Source: Iris pallida (taxonomy: Eukaryota; Streptophyta; Magnoliopsida; Asparagales; Iridaceae). Taken from it: a DNA stretch of 64,000 bases. Shown here one piece after another: positions 40,155-53,237 of the stretch. The notes under the pieces are model-generated. The model saw only the letters and a list, made by a program, of their open reading frames with translations, did no database searches and was not told the DNA's origin. The position numbers were made by a program, and so were the translations under genes. The stretch is taken from positions 37,775,539 to 37,839,538 of the forward strand of contig JANAVB010015600.1 in the NCBI GenBank assembly GCA_029216955.1, in the 5' to 3' direction. Numbering within the stretch: position 1 is the first letter of the stretch; every line of letters begins with the position of its first letter.

Positions 40155-40937
40155 TGTTGGAATTAATTAATTCCTTTTATTGTTTTTAAAGGATGAAAAG
40201 GAAATAGAAGGGACTTTAGTCCTACATCGAAAAAAGAGAAAGGTTTGAGAGTGCTTAAATAGGTATGTGCACTCATGAGGAGTGTACAACAACCAAAGGG
40301 TTGCTAGTGGATGACCATTGGTTGTTTTATCCTCTTCATGAAAATGTAGCTGGTGTTGCCACCGGCAACACCGGCTCCGGCTCCGGCTCCGGCTCGGGCA
40401 CGGGCTCGGGCGTAGAGGCGATAGTGGCCCATTGTAGACGCACTTGTGCACTTAGGCAACGTGGCATCGGGCGAGCGGCGTAGGCTCGGGCCTCGAGCTC
40501 CTCGCGGCGATTCTTGCCTCGAGAATTCCTATTTTTGTAGCGACCCAGACAAACGAAAGGGTGAATGAACCTGCGAACAGGTGAATGAATGTTGTTTCGG
40601 AAGGGTCGCGACTTCACGAAACAACACGAATTCATCTATATATACTACAGATTTCTGAGTCTAAAATACACAGAATCTGAGTATTCATTCCCTCTTTCTT
40701 TTCTCTTCCAAAGCTTTTCCAGAAAGGTGTTCTTCCCTACGCCGGTGTCTCACAAACGTCTGGTGAACCTCCGACAACAAGGCTGTCTTATCCTGGATGT
40801 TCTGGCGTGCTGACTCCAAGATGATACCGGAGTGCCCGAAACACTTTAAGGAAAGTGCTGCTAAATGCATGATTCAAGACTCGACGACAGTTTCAACTTC
40901 GTAGAACTCCAAAGTGAAGTATAAGCAATTTCTAACA
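40155..40937 (+). repeat. Copia 5' LTR
   Basis: It carries TATATATA at 40637-40644 as a likely promoter element and a (GGCTCC)n-type GC-rich hexamer run at about 40373-40412. It has an extra segment of about 35 bp near 40486-40522 that the 3' copy lacks. Confidence 0.93.
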
Positions 40938-40945
40938 ATCTTAAA

Positions 40946-43900
40946 GTGTTGCAAATAATGGCGTCCGAGGCTGCAATTTCGAGCATCAAGGTCATGAACC
41001 AGGATCTAGTCAAACTGGATCGCTTCGACGGGACGAACTTCAAACGCTGGCAGGACAAGATGATCTTCCTCCTGACGGCGCTAAAGATCTACTACGTCCT
41101 TGACCCAGATCTGCCACCTGTTCCAGAACCCACAATAACAGATTCTGATGCAGTCAAGGCAGAATACAAAAAGCGCAAAGAGGACAAACTGCTGTGCCGT
41201 GGTCATATTCTGAACACCCTGTCGGATAGACTGTACGACCTCTATACAGAAAATCCTTCGGCGATTGACATCTGGAAGGCTCTGGATTTCAAATTCAGAG
41301 TAGAAGAAGAAGGTACAAAGAAATTTCTTATATCAAAGTATTTTAATTTCAAAATGGTTGATACAAAGCCAATACTAGCCCAAGTACACGAACTACAAGT
41401 TCTAGTCAATAAACTCAGGGCAGTGAAGATAGAACTTTCGGAACCATTCCAAGTTGGTGCTATAATCACTAAATTGCCAGCATCTTGGAATAGTTATCGA
41501 AAGAAACTACTTCACAGCTCTGAGGATTTCTCACTGGAACAGATTCAAAAATACCTTCGAAACAAAGAAGAATCGAAGGAAAGACAGAAATCCGAGAACA
41601 ACAAAGTTTCTAAAGCTAACGCGGTGAGCGCGAAAGGCAAGAGGCCTACAGGAAAGAAGAACTTTCTCGGTCCTAAGAAGGACCAACAAAAGTTCAAGAA
41701 CTCCAGCACAGCTAAAGGACCCAAGACTGGCTGTTTTGTATGTGGCATAGCAGGACATTATGCCAGAGACAGTCGGGTTCAAAAGACCCAAAACAGTGAG
41801 GTAAATCTCACTGAGACAGATGACATAATTGCTACGGTGAGCAAACTCATGACGGTCAAAGGGAAGGCTCCAGGATGGTGGTACGATACTTGTGCTACCG
41901 TTCATGTTTCATACGACAAAGCAGCTTTCAAGACCTACTCTGAAGTCAATGATGGACAAGAAGTTCAGATGGGAAATGAAGGACACTCAACGGTCGTGGA
42001 AACAGGTGATGTGGAAATCCAATTCACTTTCGGGAAGAAAGTAACTCTAACTAACGTACTTCACGTCCCGGATATGAGTAGGAACCTCGTTAGTGGAGTC
42101 TTGTTGGGTAAACCAGGAATAAAATCTGTCTTTGAGTCGGGCAAATTAATTTTGAGCCGTAATGGTTTATTTGTTGGAAAGGAGTATACCGATGAGGGTA
42201 TGATAAAATTTTGTATCATTAAAAATAATATCAATAAGGTTTCTACTTCTGCTTACATGATTGAGTCATCTACTTTATGGCATAGTAGATTAGCACATAT
42301 AGGTATTAGCACTATGAAAAGGTTAATTAAATCTGGATTAATTTCATACAATTCTGAAGATTTAGATAAGTGTGAAATTTGTGCAAAATCCAAAATGATT
42401 AAAAAATCTTTTCACAGTGTAGAGCGTAATACCAATCTACTAGATTTATGTGAATTTAATGGCACATTATCTCGAGGAGGTAATAAATACTTTATTACCT
42501 TCATTGATGATTGTTCTAGATTTACATATGTATATTTATTAAAGCATAAAGATGAAGCCTTTAATGTTTTTAAAATATACAAATCAGAGGTTGAAAATCA
42601 ACTTGGTAGAAAGATTAAAATACTTAGAAGTGATAGAGGGGGTGAATATTTTTCTTCTGAATTTAATACCTACTGTGAAGAAAATGGTATTATTCATGAA
42701 TGTTTGCACCATGGACACCTCAACAAAACGGACTAGCAGAAAGAAAAAATAGAACATATCAAGAAATGATAAATGCAATGCTAATGCATTATGAATTATT
42801 ATTTAGTTTGTGGGGAGAAGCTTTACTTACTGCATGTCATATAATGAACCGAATTCCTTTGAAGAAAACTGGTATTTCACCATATGAGATATGGAAAGGC
42901 CGTAAGCCTAATATCAGTTATTTTAGAGTGTGGGGGTGCATAGCTTATTACAAAAATATGGATCCTAAAAGGACCAAATTAGGTCCTCGTGGAATCAAAA
43001 GTGCTTTTGTAGGTTATGCTGCCAGTAGTAAGGCATATAGACTTTTAAACTTAGAATCTAACATTATTGTCGAATCCAGAGATGTGGAATTTTTTGAGAA
43101 CCTTATTACTAAGAATAAGGATCTTGAGATTTCTGCTAATGAAGAGTCTCATGAGGAGAGCTCTTCACGGTTAGTTGAAAAATAACCCGAGCTTCGGATC
43201 AGCAAGAGAGTTCGAAAGGCTAAGGATCTAGGACCTGACGAAATAGATTCTCAACTTATTTCCTTTTGCTTAGTAGAAGGAAATACAGAGAAATTTATTC
43301 GAAAGATTCCTATCATTCTTCCGGTAGAAGATGACCCTAAAACCTTTAAGGAAGCAATAGCTTCGCGGGACTCATCTTTTTGGAAAGATACTATCCAAGA
43401 TGAGATGGATTCGATAATATCTAACCACACTTGGGAAATTATCGATCTGCCCAGAGGGTCAAGACCTATTGGATGTAAGTGGGTGTTCAGGACAAAATAT
43501 CATAGTGATGGTGCTTTAAACACCTATAAGGCTAGACTAGTAGCAAAAGAATTTTGACAAAGAGAAGGAATTGATTATTTTGACACATATGCACCAGTAG
43601 CAAGAACGACTACAATTAGAATATTGTTTGCGTTAGCTTCATTGCATCATCTTTATGTTCATCAGATGGATGTCAAAACGGCATTCTTAAATGGAGATCT
43701 CGATGAGGAGATTTACATGGAGCAACCGGAAGGGTTCGTGCTCCCGAGAAATGAACAAAAGGTATGCAAACTTGTTAAATCCTTGTACGGATTAAAATAA
43801 GCACCAAAGCAGTGGCATCAGAAATTTGACTCAGTCATAATTTCTAATGGCTTTGTACACAATGTTTGTGATAAGTGTTTATACACTAAAGTATATAGAA

Positions 43901-44874
43901 ATATCATGATATTTCTTTGTCTCTATGTTGATGATATGTTGATCATTAGCAACGAGATGAGTGGAATTACAGAAACGAAGAGGTTTCTAACTTCCACATT
44001 CAAGATGAAAGATCTTGGAACAGTTGACACTATTTTGGGGATCAAAGTAATACAAAACAGTAGGGATTTTGAACTTACGCAGTCGCACTATGTTGAGAAA
44101 GTGCTAGACAAGTTCAAACACCTAAAGTTCAAAGAAGTGAACACCCCATTTGATCCAAGTGTTAAACTAGAAAAGAATTCTGGAAGAGTCGTCGCTCAAT
44201 TAGAATACGCAAGTGCTATTGTATGTCTTATGTATTTAATGCAATGCACAAGACCGGATATAGCATTTGCAGTTAGTAAAATGAGTGGATTTACTAGCAA
44301 CCCTAATAATGAGCATTGGAGGGCTATCGGAAGAATTTTTGGTTATCTTTTGAAAACCAAGAATCTTGGATTACAATATGGTAGATTTCCTGCCGTATTA
44401 GAAGGATATACCGACACTAGTTGGATATCAAGTGTCGGGGATAACAAATCTACGACAGGTTGGGTATTTACGCTTGCCGGAGGGGCAGTTTCTTGGAAGA
44501 GCAAGAAACAAACGTGCATTACCCATTCGACCATGGAGTCAGAGTTTGTGGCTCTAGCTTCTGCAGGACAAGAAGCTGAGTGGTTGAGGGATCTTCTATT
44601 AGAAGTTCCGCTGGCTAAGGACAATGTATCAAAAGTGTCAATACATTGCGATAATCAAGCTACTCTAGCAAGAGCCTACAACGAAGTGTATAATGGAAAG
44701 TCTAGACATATAAGTCTAAGACATAACTATGTAAGGAAATTGATCAAAGATGGAATTATTTCTCTTACGTATGTGCGTACCAGCTATAACTTAGCTGATC
44801 CCTTTACTAAACCACTAGCTAGGGAATTAGTAAAGTCTACCTCGAGAGGTATGGGATTGAAACTCCTTGAGTAA
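40946..44874 (+). pseudogene. Copia gag-pol polyprotein, broken
   Basis: Gag starts at 40946 or at the ATG at 40958 (MASEAAISSIK). The nucleocapsid knuckle at about 41734 reads CFVCGIAGHYARDS, with Ser in the place of the last Cys. The protease motif at about 41884 has DTCA where D-S/T-G-A is usual, so the enzyme would be inactive. Integrase follows: HHCC zinc finger at about 42280-42395 (HSRLAH, CEICAKSK), then the core with FIDDCSRF and RSDRGGEY. A frameshift lies near 42700-42720. RT shows YVDDM at about 43926, and RNase H runs to 44874 (STTGWVF, HSTMESE). In-frame stops are at 43183-43185, 43555-43557 and 43798-43800. Confidence 0.93.
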
Positions 44875-45405
44875 GAGTTCCAACAACAGTGACAACCCAA
44901 TCTAATGTTAAGAAAACCTTAACATTAGATTCAATGGGTAACAACAAACTGTTGATTTGGATGTATACGACATAACTATGTCGACTGTAGCAATTTGAGG
45001 GTTGAGTTTATAAAACTCTTAATGAAGTTTAGTAATATTGACATGTATCTGTAAAGCAACAGAGATACTGAAAGAACTTCACCTATGTGAATTTAGAGAT
45101 GGTGTCGTCTCAATAAGATCTGGAGTTTATCTTATAAAAATTCACGAGACAGGATCAGCACATGGCCATTTATAGTGCTAAGCGAGAGATGTAGGCGAAG
45201 AACTACAAAAGAATGTGTGTAAATTAACACTGATTTTATCACAAGAAATAACTGGTTCAAATTCCAGCTACCAGATATTCCGATAAAATCTTGTGTTGCA
45301 TCTACTAAGGTTAGGTTCAAATCGAAAGATACCTAACTGTATTAACATTCTTTAAGTGATGTATTTTGGAATTTCTTTCCATCATTTATGGAACAAGTGG
45401 GGGAT

Positions 45406-46178
45406 TGTTGGAATTAATTAATTCCTTTTATTGTTCTTAAAGGATGAAAAGGAAAGAGAAGGGACTTTAGTCCCACATCGGAAAAAAAAAGAAAGGTTTG
45501 AGAGTGCTTAAATAGGTATGTGCACTCATGAGGAGTGTGCAACAACCAAAGGGTTGCTAGTGGATGACCATTGGTTGTTTTATCCTCTTCATAAAAATGT
45601 AGCTGGTGTTGCCACCGGCAACACCGGCTCCGGCTCCGGCTCTGGCTCCAGCTCGGGCACGGGCACGAGCACGAGCACGGGCGTAGAGGCGATAGTGGCG
45701 CATTGTAGACGCACTTGTGCACTTAGGCAAGGTGGCATCGGGCGAGCGGCGTAGGCTCCCCGAGAATTCCTATTTTTGCAGTGGCCCAGACAAACGAAAG
45801 GGTGAATGAACCTGCGAACAGGTGAATGAATGTTGTTTCGGAAGGGTCGCGACTTCACGAAACAACACGAATTCATCTATATATATTACAGATTTCTGAG
45901 TCTAAAACACACAAAATCTGAGTATTCATTCCCTCTTTCTTTTCTCTTCCAAAGCTTTTCCAGAAAGGTGTTCTTCCCTACGCCGGTGTCTCACAAACGT
46001 CTGGTGAACCTCCGGCAACAAGGCTGTCTTATCCTGGATGTTCTGGCGTGCTGACTCCAAGACGATACCGGAGTGCCCGAAACACTTTAAAGAAAGTGCT
46101 GCTAAATGCACGATTCAAGCATCGACGACAGTTTCAACTTCACAGAACTCCAAAGTGAAGTACAAGCAATTTCTAACA
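45406..46178 (+). repeat. Copia 3' LTR
   Basis: It is colinear with the 5' LTR, with scattered substitutions, a longer and altered GC-rich hexamer run (about 45625-45682) and the roughly 35-bp deletion noted above. The divergence shows the insertion is not recent. Confidence 0.93.
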
Positions 46179-46183
46179 TCCGT

Positions 46184-47939
46184 AGCAGTAAAATCCCTGA
46201 CGAGTTCTATGGTGGCGAAATACTCCATTCAGCTCTGCTTTTGTATCGGACACTGATCGATCTTCCAAATCGAGTAAGTGTTGAAATTCTTCTTAAATTC
46301 TTTCTATTTTCTGCACCTTGATGGAAGAGGTAATCAATTTATGCAGACGAGACTTTGGAAGTGCAGTAAATTGATCGGAGAGTTGCAACTCTGTTCAGTA
46401 AAACTAGAGTATAGTACACTGACTAGTGGCTTGGTAGGTATTCGTGATCAATTCCTAGGTGAATTTTTTTAATTCTTTGAATTTCCGGATCGGACAGTTT
46501 TAGGGAACTTATACAATTGCGATTCTGTTTCATGCACGTTTGGTGTTCGATCTTATGACTAAGATAGTCCCTTAGCAGTTGGACACAAGAACTGAGAGTA
46601 TCAAGCACTCCCGGATACTGATACTGCAGTACTCGACTCTGGTAGGAATCACTTACAGCTTCGTAGAGCTCGCATCAATTGATATTCTTTTGGTGTCTCT
46701 TTGGACACCGACAGATCGGAAGACACACGAGGGTATTGTCAATAGTAGTAGATCGGCATAATGTGATTACTGTATGAGTGGTATCCGTCGCTTGGAATTG
46801 GACATGGGTCAAGGAGTGTCCAGACAGTGTTAGATTGATGTTTTGTTTCAGATTTGAAAATTTGAATTTTAGCCACTACTTAGTGACCGTTTGGATTAGG
46901 TTATCAGCAAAGGATCGTTCGTTTGAAGTAATCGGCTAACAGAATGAATGGAAGAATTTGTGGGCTTAGAATTACTGGGCTTTTACAATTCTGATGAATC
47001 GTAGCTTTTGGCCTTTAAAGTAGGATGGAGGATCTGATGCAAAGTAGGCTAGAGTGTTTAGTGGGATAGGATTGACAAACAAGGATTGTTAGTAAATGCA
47101 GGTTTATGTGGAGACAAGCCCAACAATTTGGGTTTTTTCTATATATTCATTTGGCTAAAGGATCAAGTTTTTCTACAGTTGTGATAGAGAGCAAGGGTAT
47201 TAGTGATAATTTAAGAATCTAGCTAAGTTATAATAGTAGAGTTAGTTAGAAGTAAGAACCACTTTATAGTTTTATCTAAATCCATTTTTCCTATTTTAGG
47301 GAAATAGAAGACTTGGTTAATTTCCCGTAAAGCAGGCAAGTACATGTACTTGATTTAACTACCATTGCATGCATGAGTACACACTGTAGTGCCTTGCTTT
47401 CGTAGGGGTGAAGCACTATGTAATAGGCTCATGGCAAGTCAGAAACGGTCGAGAACATAGATGGCTAGTCTGACTCAGCGACGAGTTTGGTATACGAAAA
47501 CCATGGCATCAATAAAATTGATTTGGACGAATAATTTGAGTACCATTCCAATAATGGATCGGCTACTATTGGAATAAGCCCTAGATGCAGCGGACTGTGT
47601 CTTGGTGAATGAACTTTAAAGAGAGCAACGTGATAGGTTTGCTGTTGGTTTTGTTGGTTTTCTGAATGATTTGTTGCTTGGATTTGATGAGTATGCTTTT
47701 GCGTCGATTTCTGAATGCGTCTTTAGGAAATTCGAAGGGAAAGGATTGAAGAAGGAATTCTAACATGATGCTCGTGCCATTGCAGGAGTTCGTGTAACTG
47801 ACCCTTAATCATCGCAAAGCGATCTCCTACTCTCGGTGCAATCCCTTTAGATGGGTGGTTCGGCTCCTTCTTTTCTACTCCTTTCCGTCCACAAAGTCTT
47901 AAAGTTCAACGTTCAAATCGATGATGCTAACTGAATGTA
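46184..47939. other. Unassigned non-coding stretch
   Basis: It is continuous with 40154 once the copia element is removed. There is no recognisable protein in any frame, and ORFs are below 65 residues. It may be the remainder of the LTR that starts at 38082, but I did not find an end matching 1117-1127. Confidence 0.4.
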
Positions 47940-49206
47940 TGTAATGCCTCTAAGATTAAGAACTCGGGATAACTGTATCGATTTAGAATAATACACTTCA
48001 AAAATATAAAATTTACACCAAAAAGAGAAAAGATAATGTTCTAGAAAAGATATAGAATTATTTCATGATTTATAAAATAAAATAAAATGAAACGCCGATT
48101 GTGACATATTATGCCTCGAAGAATTTGGTGCCTTCGGGACGCCAAATCAGAACGTACGACTTTGAGGAAATGAACTCCTGCACGGGTCAAAATGATTATG
48201 CTGCTTAATACCTTTTGTGCGATGCAATCTATTTCATATATATTAAACTCTTCATTCATTTGCATGTTCATGGACAACTTGTGCATAGGGTTAGCATTTC
48301 TTAAAACGGTACCCGGGGTACTAGGGCCGAATCGATCTAGGAGAAAATTATGGAATTGTGCTTTGGTGGGAGGCATTGCGAGACCTCCAGTTAGGCTTGC
48401 AACCTGGACTGGTAGGACGCGTCGCAAAGCTACGTAATCGTCCTTCATGGTGCCGATATCACCAATGACCGCATATAAGATAGATAATATGCTCACATAT
48501 TGTCTTGTGCAGGTGGTAAGTATTATATCTATTTTATACAGGAAAGGAGCACGGCCGTGTAAGATAAGTTGAAATTGGTTATGTTGTTTACTGCTTAAAA
48601 TGTGCCTTCGATACGAACTGCAAATCATATAGTTCTAAATTGCAAGATCACTTCATATGCTAAATCCTTAATAAGCAGTGTCGGTTTAGACGAATGGGTT
48701 CGTCCTATCCACTAGTAAGTGTGCTAACCCCCAACTCCCCAGGTGCCGATCATACTGCGGGAGCTGAAGACTAGACTGAAGTTGAAGAATGTGAGCGAAG
48801 CTCTCCTATTTTGAAGTATTTTGAAGCCCAATTCAGATCGAATATTTTTTGTTTAAATGTATAAAGGGGCATGAATGTATGGAATGACAAGAATTATTTC
48901 GTGGCAGCTTGTTGAGAGTTTTTCTTTTGTGTTTCAAAGATGTAGCCGCAATGGCATATGAATTATAAAAATGACCTTGCATAAATTTTACAAGTTTTAA
49001 GAATGAAAAGCTAAATTTCTTTCAATTCTGTGTCTTGAATTCTCTACACTGTTTAATTTCAACTCGTTGTCTCAAAAGAATTATCTGTACGTTCTTGCCT
49101 TGTACAAGTCCAATATAGACTTGTACGACATCATGCCCTGGCTTAGACGATCGATTTATCTTGAGTCAAGGCGAGGGCAACCGACTTGGCGAGTCGGGAC
49201 GTAACA
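47940..49206 (+). repeat. Ty3/gypsy 5' LTR
   Basis: It begins TGTAATGCCTCTAAG and ends GGGACGTAACA, directly followed by a primer-binding site. Length is 1,267 bp if the start is right. The end is well supported by the site; the start is inferred only from the TGTAA..CC pattern common to such LTRs. No second LTR is in the window. Confidence 0.6.
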
Positions 49207-49226
49207 AGTTGGTATAAGAGCACAGT
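49207..49226 (+). promoter_or_regulatory. Primer-binding site (initiator tRNA-Met type)
   Basis: AGT then TGGTATAAGAGC, one base from the usual TGGTATCAGAGC that pairs with the 3' end of tRNA-iMet. It starts three bases after the LTR end. Confidence 0.75.
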
Positions 49227-49389
49227 TCGCACCTTGGATCTTTCAAAAACATTTTCTTTTGGATGTTGTTGCAATTTTTAAAAAAATTGTGCTTTTCGAC
49301 ATATGCGGCATGAAATAATCGTTCCATACAGATAAGCCTGTAGATATTTTCAAAAAAAAATACTAACGGGTTTGTTTAATTTTGTAGGA

Positions 49390-50381
49390 ATGACGAGAAA
49401 ATCGGGTGTCCCCGTTGTCAATGCTATAGTGATTAGCCCGAATAGCACCGAGGAGGCGGCGCCTAGCGAATCTACCATAGAGCGATTGATGCGCCTCTTG
49501 GAAGCCCAACAGCACCAGGCGCAGATGCAGCAACAACAGCTGCAGGCGCAGATCCAGGCCCAAATTAGTGTCCAACAGAAACAGATGGATGCACTTGCCC
49601 GGATCGTGAGCAATATAGCAATCCAACAGAATTCGGCGATTGTCGCATCAAAAAGAGAAGAAAAAGAAGTACAACACATAACGATGAAGCCTCTGTCTTC
49701 CTCTTCCCTGTTCAAAGTGACCGAGTTCAAGAAAATGAACCCGTCCGAGTTCAATGGCCGAGCGAAACCACACGAAATCGTGGGATAGCTAGTAAAAATC
49801 AAGGGCCTGTTCAACCTTCTCAACATTAAGGGGTCCAAAAGAGTGGGGTGCGCGGCCTTGTAGCTACACTTGAGGGCTCACGACTGGTGGAAGGCAAAAA
49901 AACATGAACTCCACGAAGCCGACCCCTGTACCAAGATCTCGTGGGAGACGTTCAAGCATGCCTTCCTTGAGCAATATATTTCCCGTGTTGTTCGTCGACA
50001 GAAAGAAGATGAATTTATGTCCTTAAAATAAAGAAATATTTCAGTTGATGATTACGATACGAAGTTCGCAAAACTTGCGAAGTTTACCGGGGCCTTCCTA
50101 CCAAACAAGGAAATGTGGTGTGAGCGCTTTCAACAGGGCATGAATGATGATCTTCGTCGGGACGTCATGAACCAAAAATGTCAGACCTATAGGGAGTCCT
50201 ACAATGCGGCACACAACTGCGAGCAAATCTTCGGTTCCGCGTCCGGAAGGACGGTGCCAACCGTCCGTAACAACTTCAACAAGCATCCTCACGACGCAGG
50301 AAGATCTAGTGTGCCAAAGTGCCAGAATATGTTCGAGTATCGGGGGCCTCATCCGGGAGTATGATGCCATCGGTGCGACAA
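49390..50381 (+). pseudogene. Ty3/gypsy gag, broken and cut by CACTA-2
   Basis: The ATG at 49390 starts a Gln-rich N-terminal region (about residues 35-70, probable coiled coil). A Retrotrans_gag-type capsid domain follows (about 49730-50200: FKKMNPSEFNG, HDWWKAKK, TFKHAFLEQY, FQQGMNDDLR). Stops interrupt the frame at 49786-49788, near 49859, near 50028 and at 50362-50364. The frame reaches the start of a zinc knuckle (CHRC) and is then cut by the CACTA end at 50382. No pol follows in the window. Confidence 0.85.
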
Positions 50382-50395
50382 CACTACCAGAATCT

Positions 50396-50820
50396 GTCGA
50401 ATTAGCGACGTTCCCAAACGTCGTTAAACCCAGTAAAAATGTCGCTAATTTATTTTAGCGGCATTATATAAACGACGGAAAAAAGCATGTCGCTAATCGG
50501 AAAAACGTCGCTATGGCGACGTTAATTAGCGATGTTGTTAACGTCTCTGGTTAGCGACGTTATTTGCGACGTTTGTGTGTGGTCGCTAATTAGCGACGCT
50601 ATTTGCGATGTTAGTGTGTGATCGCCGTTTAGCGACACTTTAGCAACGTTTTGGCGACGATGTGGTGACTTCAGATTCGGTGCCACATCAGTAATTTGGC
50701 GACGTCATTAGCGACGTTTGGTTGACACGTCAGTAATTTAGCGACGTTTTTAGCCACGTTAATAAATGTTGCTACACTTTAGCGCCGTTTATTAACGTCG
50801 CTAAAAACATCGCTAAGTTA
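50396..50820. repeat. CACTA-2 left subterminal repeat block
   Basis: About 20 copies of TTAGCGACGTT-like motifs in both orientations, of the same type as in CACTA-1. Confidence 0.85.
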
Positions 50821-51166
50821 AAAAAATATTAAAAAAATACAGAATCCAGAATGCAAATGTAGCTGGAGCTTGAGCCAAAATACAGAATCCAAAATACAAA
50901 ATACAGAATCCAATCCCTGGGTTCGCCGACCCCCTTGGTGGAACACTCAATACCGGCACGCACAATACAATCCAGAATAGACAAAATATAAAGAAAAAAT
51001 AATATCCTAAACGAATAGTATAAGGTACAAATACAAAGAACAAAGTCCAATATCCTCAAATACGTACAAAGTAAAAATATAAAGTCCTCAGTCCGAAAAT
51101 ACAAAAACAAAACTACTGATCGCCTTGAGCTGAAGCTGGAGGAGGAGCGCCACCAGATGACTATCG

Positions 51167-53126
51167 TCACAACGTCAGGATCGTCTGATACTCCTCCGGT
51201 GACAACAGGTTGACGAGCATGTCCTCCCGTGTACCGTCGGATGTAGACGATGCTTCCGGCATACCAGCAGACGGTCGTTTCGTAGCCATCTCACAGAACT
51301 GCTGCATCTGCTCGACCAACCGTTGCGTAGTCTTCTGCGTAGCGTGGGTCATCTGTCGCAGCGCCTCAGTCGTCTCCTCAAGTCTCTCAAAACGTGAGAT
51401 GAGCGCAGAATCATCCGTATGCAACTGCAGATGCGACTGCGATGCTACCATCCTCTGCAGCATCTCGTCACGCAGAGCTGTGATCTGCGCATCGACACTC
51501 TGCTGGTGGAGGAGCGACTCCTCAGTCTGTGTGGGGTCGGGCATACTAGTGGCGGTCGTAGAGGCCTGTGACGCAATGAAGGCACCATAGGAGCCCGTAC
51601 CATAGTACGTACCCCTATACATGCCACCAACGGCCCTCATCCACAGCTCATCATCTGACTGAGCTGCGGCGGCCGGGCGCTGCTGGGAAGTGCTAACACC
51701 AGCTCCCTCTGACCGTGTCGGCCCGGCCTCCCTAGGCCTCAAAAATATGGTCTAGAAATGACATCTATATGAATTCTCTACGTAACTAAGAATTAATATT
51801 AATGAACTAGCATTAAATAAAACTTCAAAAACTCGGCCTAGAAATAACATCTATATGAATTCTCTACGTAACTAAAAATTAATATTAATGAACTAGCATT
51901 AAGTAAAACTTACGTAGGTGTCCCGGGCCTTGTCGTCAATGAACCGCTCCCCCTTCGTGTGCGTGGCGAGGAACAAGGTCACCATATTCAGGTCCTCTCC
52001 CGATTCAACCTGTTACGAAATTATTATATGATTTGTCAATTAAGTTGAAAGAAATATATTACTATAAAATATTAATTATGGGTATACGGCGAGATATGTA
52101 CCATATGAGTGAAGAAATCTATGATGGACCGTGACCCACCACACCACTGCGACCCTGCCTGTCGTGCTCTTTTAGACTTTGCGGACTTCTTCTTGTAGGT
52201 TCCCTCCTCGAATCTCATCTTCATTGTCGTCCAGTCGGCGGTAGAGACCAACCCTGAATAGGCTCTCCCCGGCGCTCACGATCTTTTTGGTCGAGTATCG
52301 CATCCCTAATGAGCTTGCTGGCGACGCTGAAAAAATAGACTCGATAGCAACGGCGCAGTGGGGAGGAAAGAAGTAAGTTCGCTGAAAAAATCATAATAGT
52401 ACGTAAGTTATAACATAATATACTAAATGTTAAAATGAAATAAACTTTTACGTACCGAGAAGTGCTCAAACCAGAAGGCCTTCTTGTCGGTCGGGACATC
52501 CCTCCAGTTGATCCAGGGCCTCCCGTGGTTCTACCACAGGAATGTACCCAGCGACCGGTGTACGGAGGAGGGATAATACCTGTAAAATGAAAATTAAAAT
52601 TTATTAAACAAGTTTATAATAAATTTAAACAAATTAAATGTAACAATTTTACTTACCGCTTGGTCCGAGTACAGGCCCAAATCTCCAACCTCAGATCCCC
52701 CTCCGGGCGACACGGAGGATCTGTTTCAAATAGGAGCTGCAGCCTGCCCCTGCCCCGCCCCCTGTCCCTACCCCTGCCCCTGCCCGCAGCCTACCCCTCG
52801 GCCTCGGCCTCGCCCTCGCCCTCGGTGTGGGCCTCGCCATCGCCCTCGCCCTCAGCATCGGCGTGGGCCTCGGCCTCGGCCTCGGCCTGCTCCTCAGTAG
52901 TGGAGTCGGCCTCTGGAATACTCGACAGTACTGGCTGCGTAGAAGAAGAAGGCCCTAGCCTGAAACTGCTAGAGCCGGGTATGGAGCCACTACCGACGAC
53001 TAGACCGCTAGTGTATACTGGGGTACGGAGGGATGAGGAGGATTCGGTAGGAGGAGTGGTAGATAGAGACTGTCGGCCTCGTCGACTCCCACCAGCACCG
53101 GAACCAACGGATCCACGTTGAGCCAT
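51167..53126 (-). pseudogene. CACTA-2 second ORF (TNPA-like)
   Basis: It starts at an ATG at 53124-53126 (MAQRGSVGSGAGG), followed by a Ser/Thr-rich stretch and an Ala-Glu-Gly repeat encoded by a GAGGCC/GAGGGC hexamer run (about 52795-52895). Middle exons at about 52100-52590 hold the same conserved block as in CACTA-1. The last exon (51167-51742) carries GGMYRGTYYGTGSYGAF and a Gln-rich probable coiled coil, matching the corresponding CACTA-1 exon (KGTYYGTGSYGAY). It is expected to be a subterminal-repeat-binding protein. Exon borders are approximate, and I did not verify an intact reading frame across all exons. Confidence 0.7.
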
Positions 53127-53237
53127 ATCTAAAAAAATACAGATGTAAACCATACTACATCTGAAAAAAACAAAAGTAAACCATACTACATCTAAAAAAT
53201 AAAAGTAAACCATATTACATCTGAAAATTAAACATAT

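Larger units (their letters stand above)
40155..46178 (+). mobile_element. Ty1/copia retrotransposon, full-length but decayed, 6,024 bp
   Basis: The 783-bp 5' LTR (40155-40937) and 773-bp 3' LTR (45406-46178) both begin TGTTGGAATTAATTAATTCC and end TTTCTAACA. TCCGT flanks both sides (40150-40154 and 46179-46183). A polypurine tract AAGTGGGGGAT lies at 45395-45405. The order inside is gag, protease, integrase, RT, RNase H, that is the copia order. The wording of the RT block points to the Tork-like group, with moderate confidence. Confidence 0.95.

Noticed and set aside
48041..48628. 195-residue ORF on the - strand
   Set aside because: It lies antisense in the probable gypsy LTR, shows no known domain, and its composition looks like chance translation.
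49363..49838. 162-residue Cys/Trp-rich - strand ORF
   Set aside because: Antisense shadow of the gypsy gag Gln-rich region.
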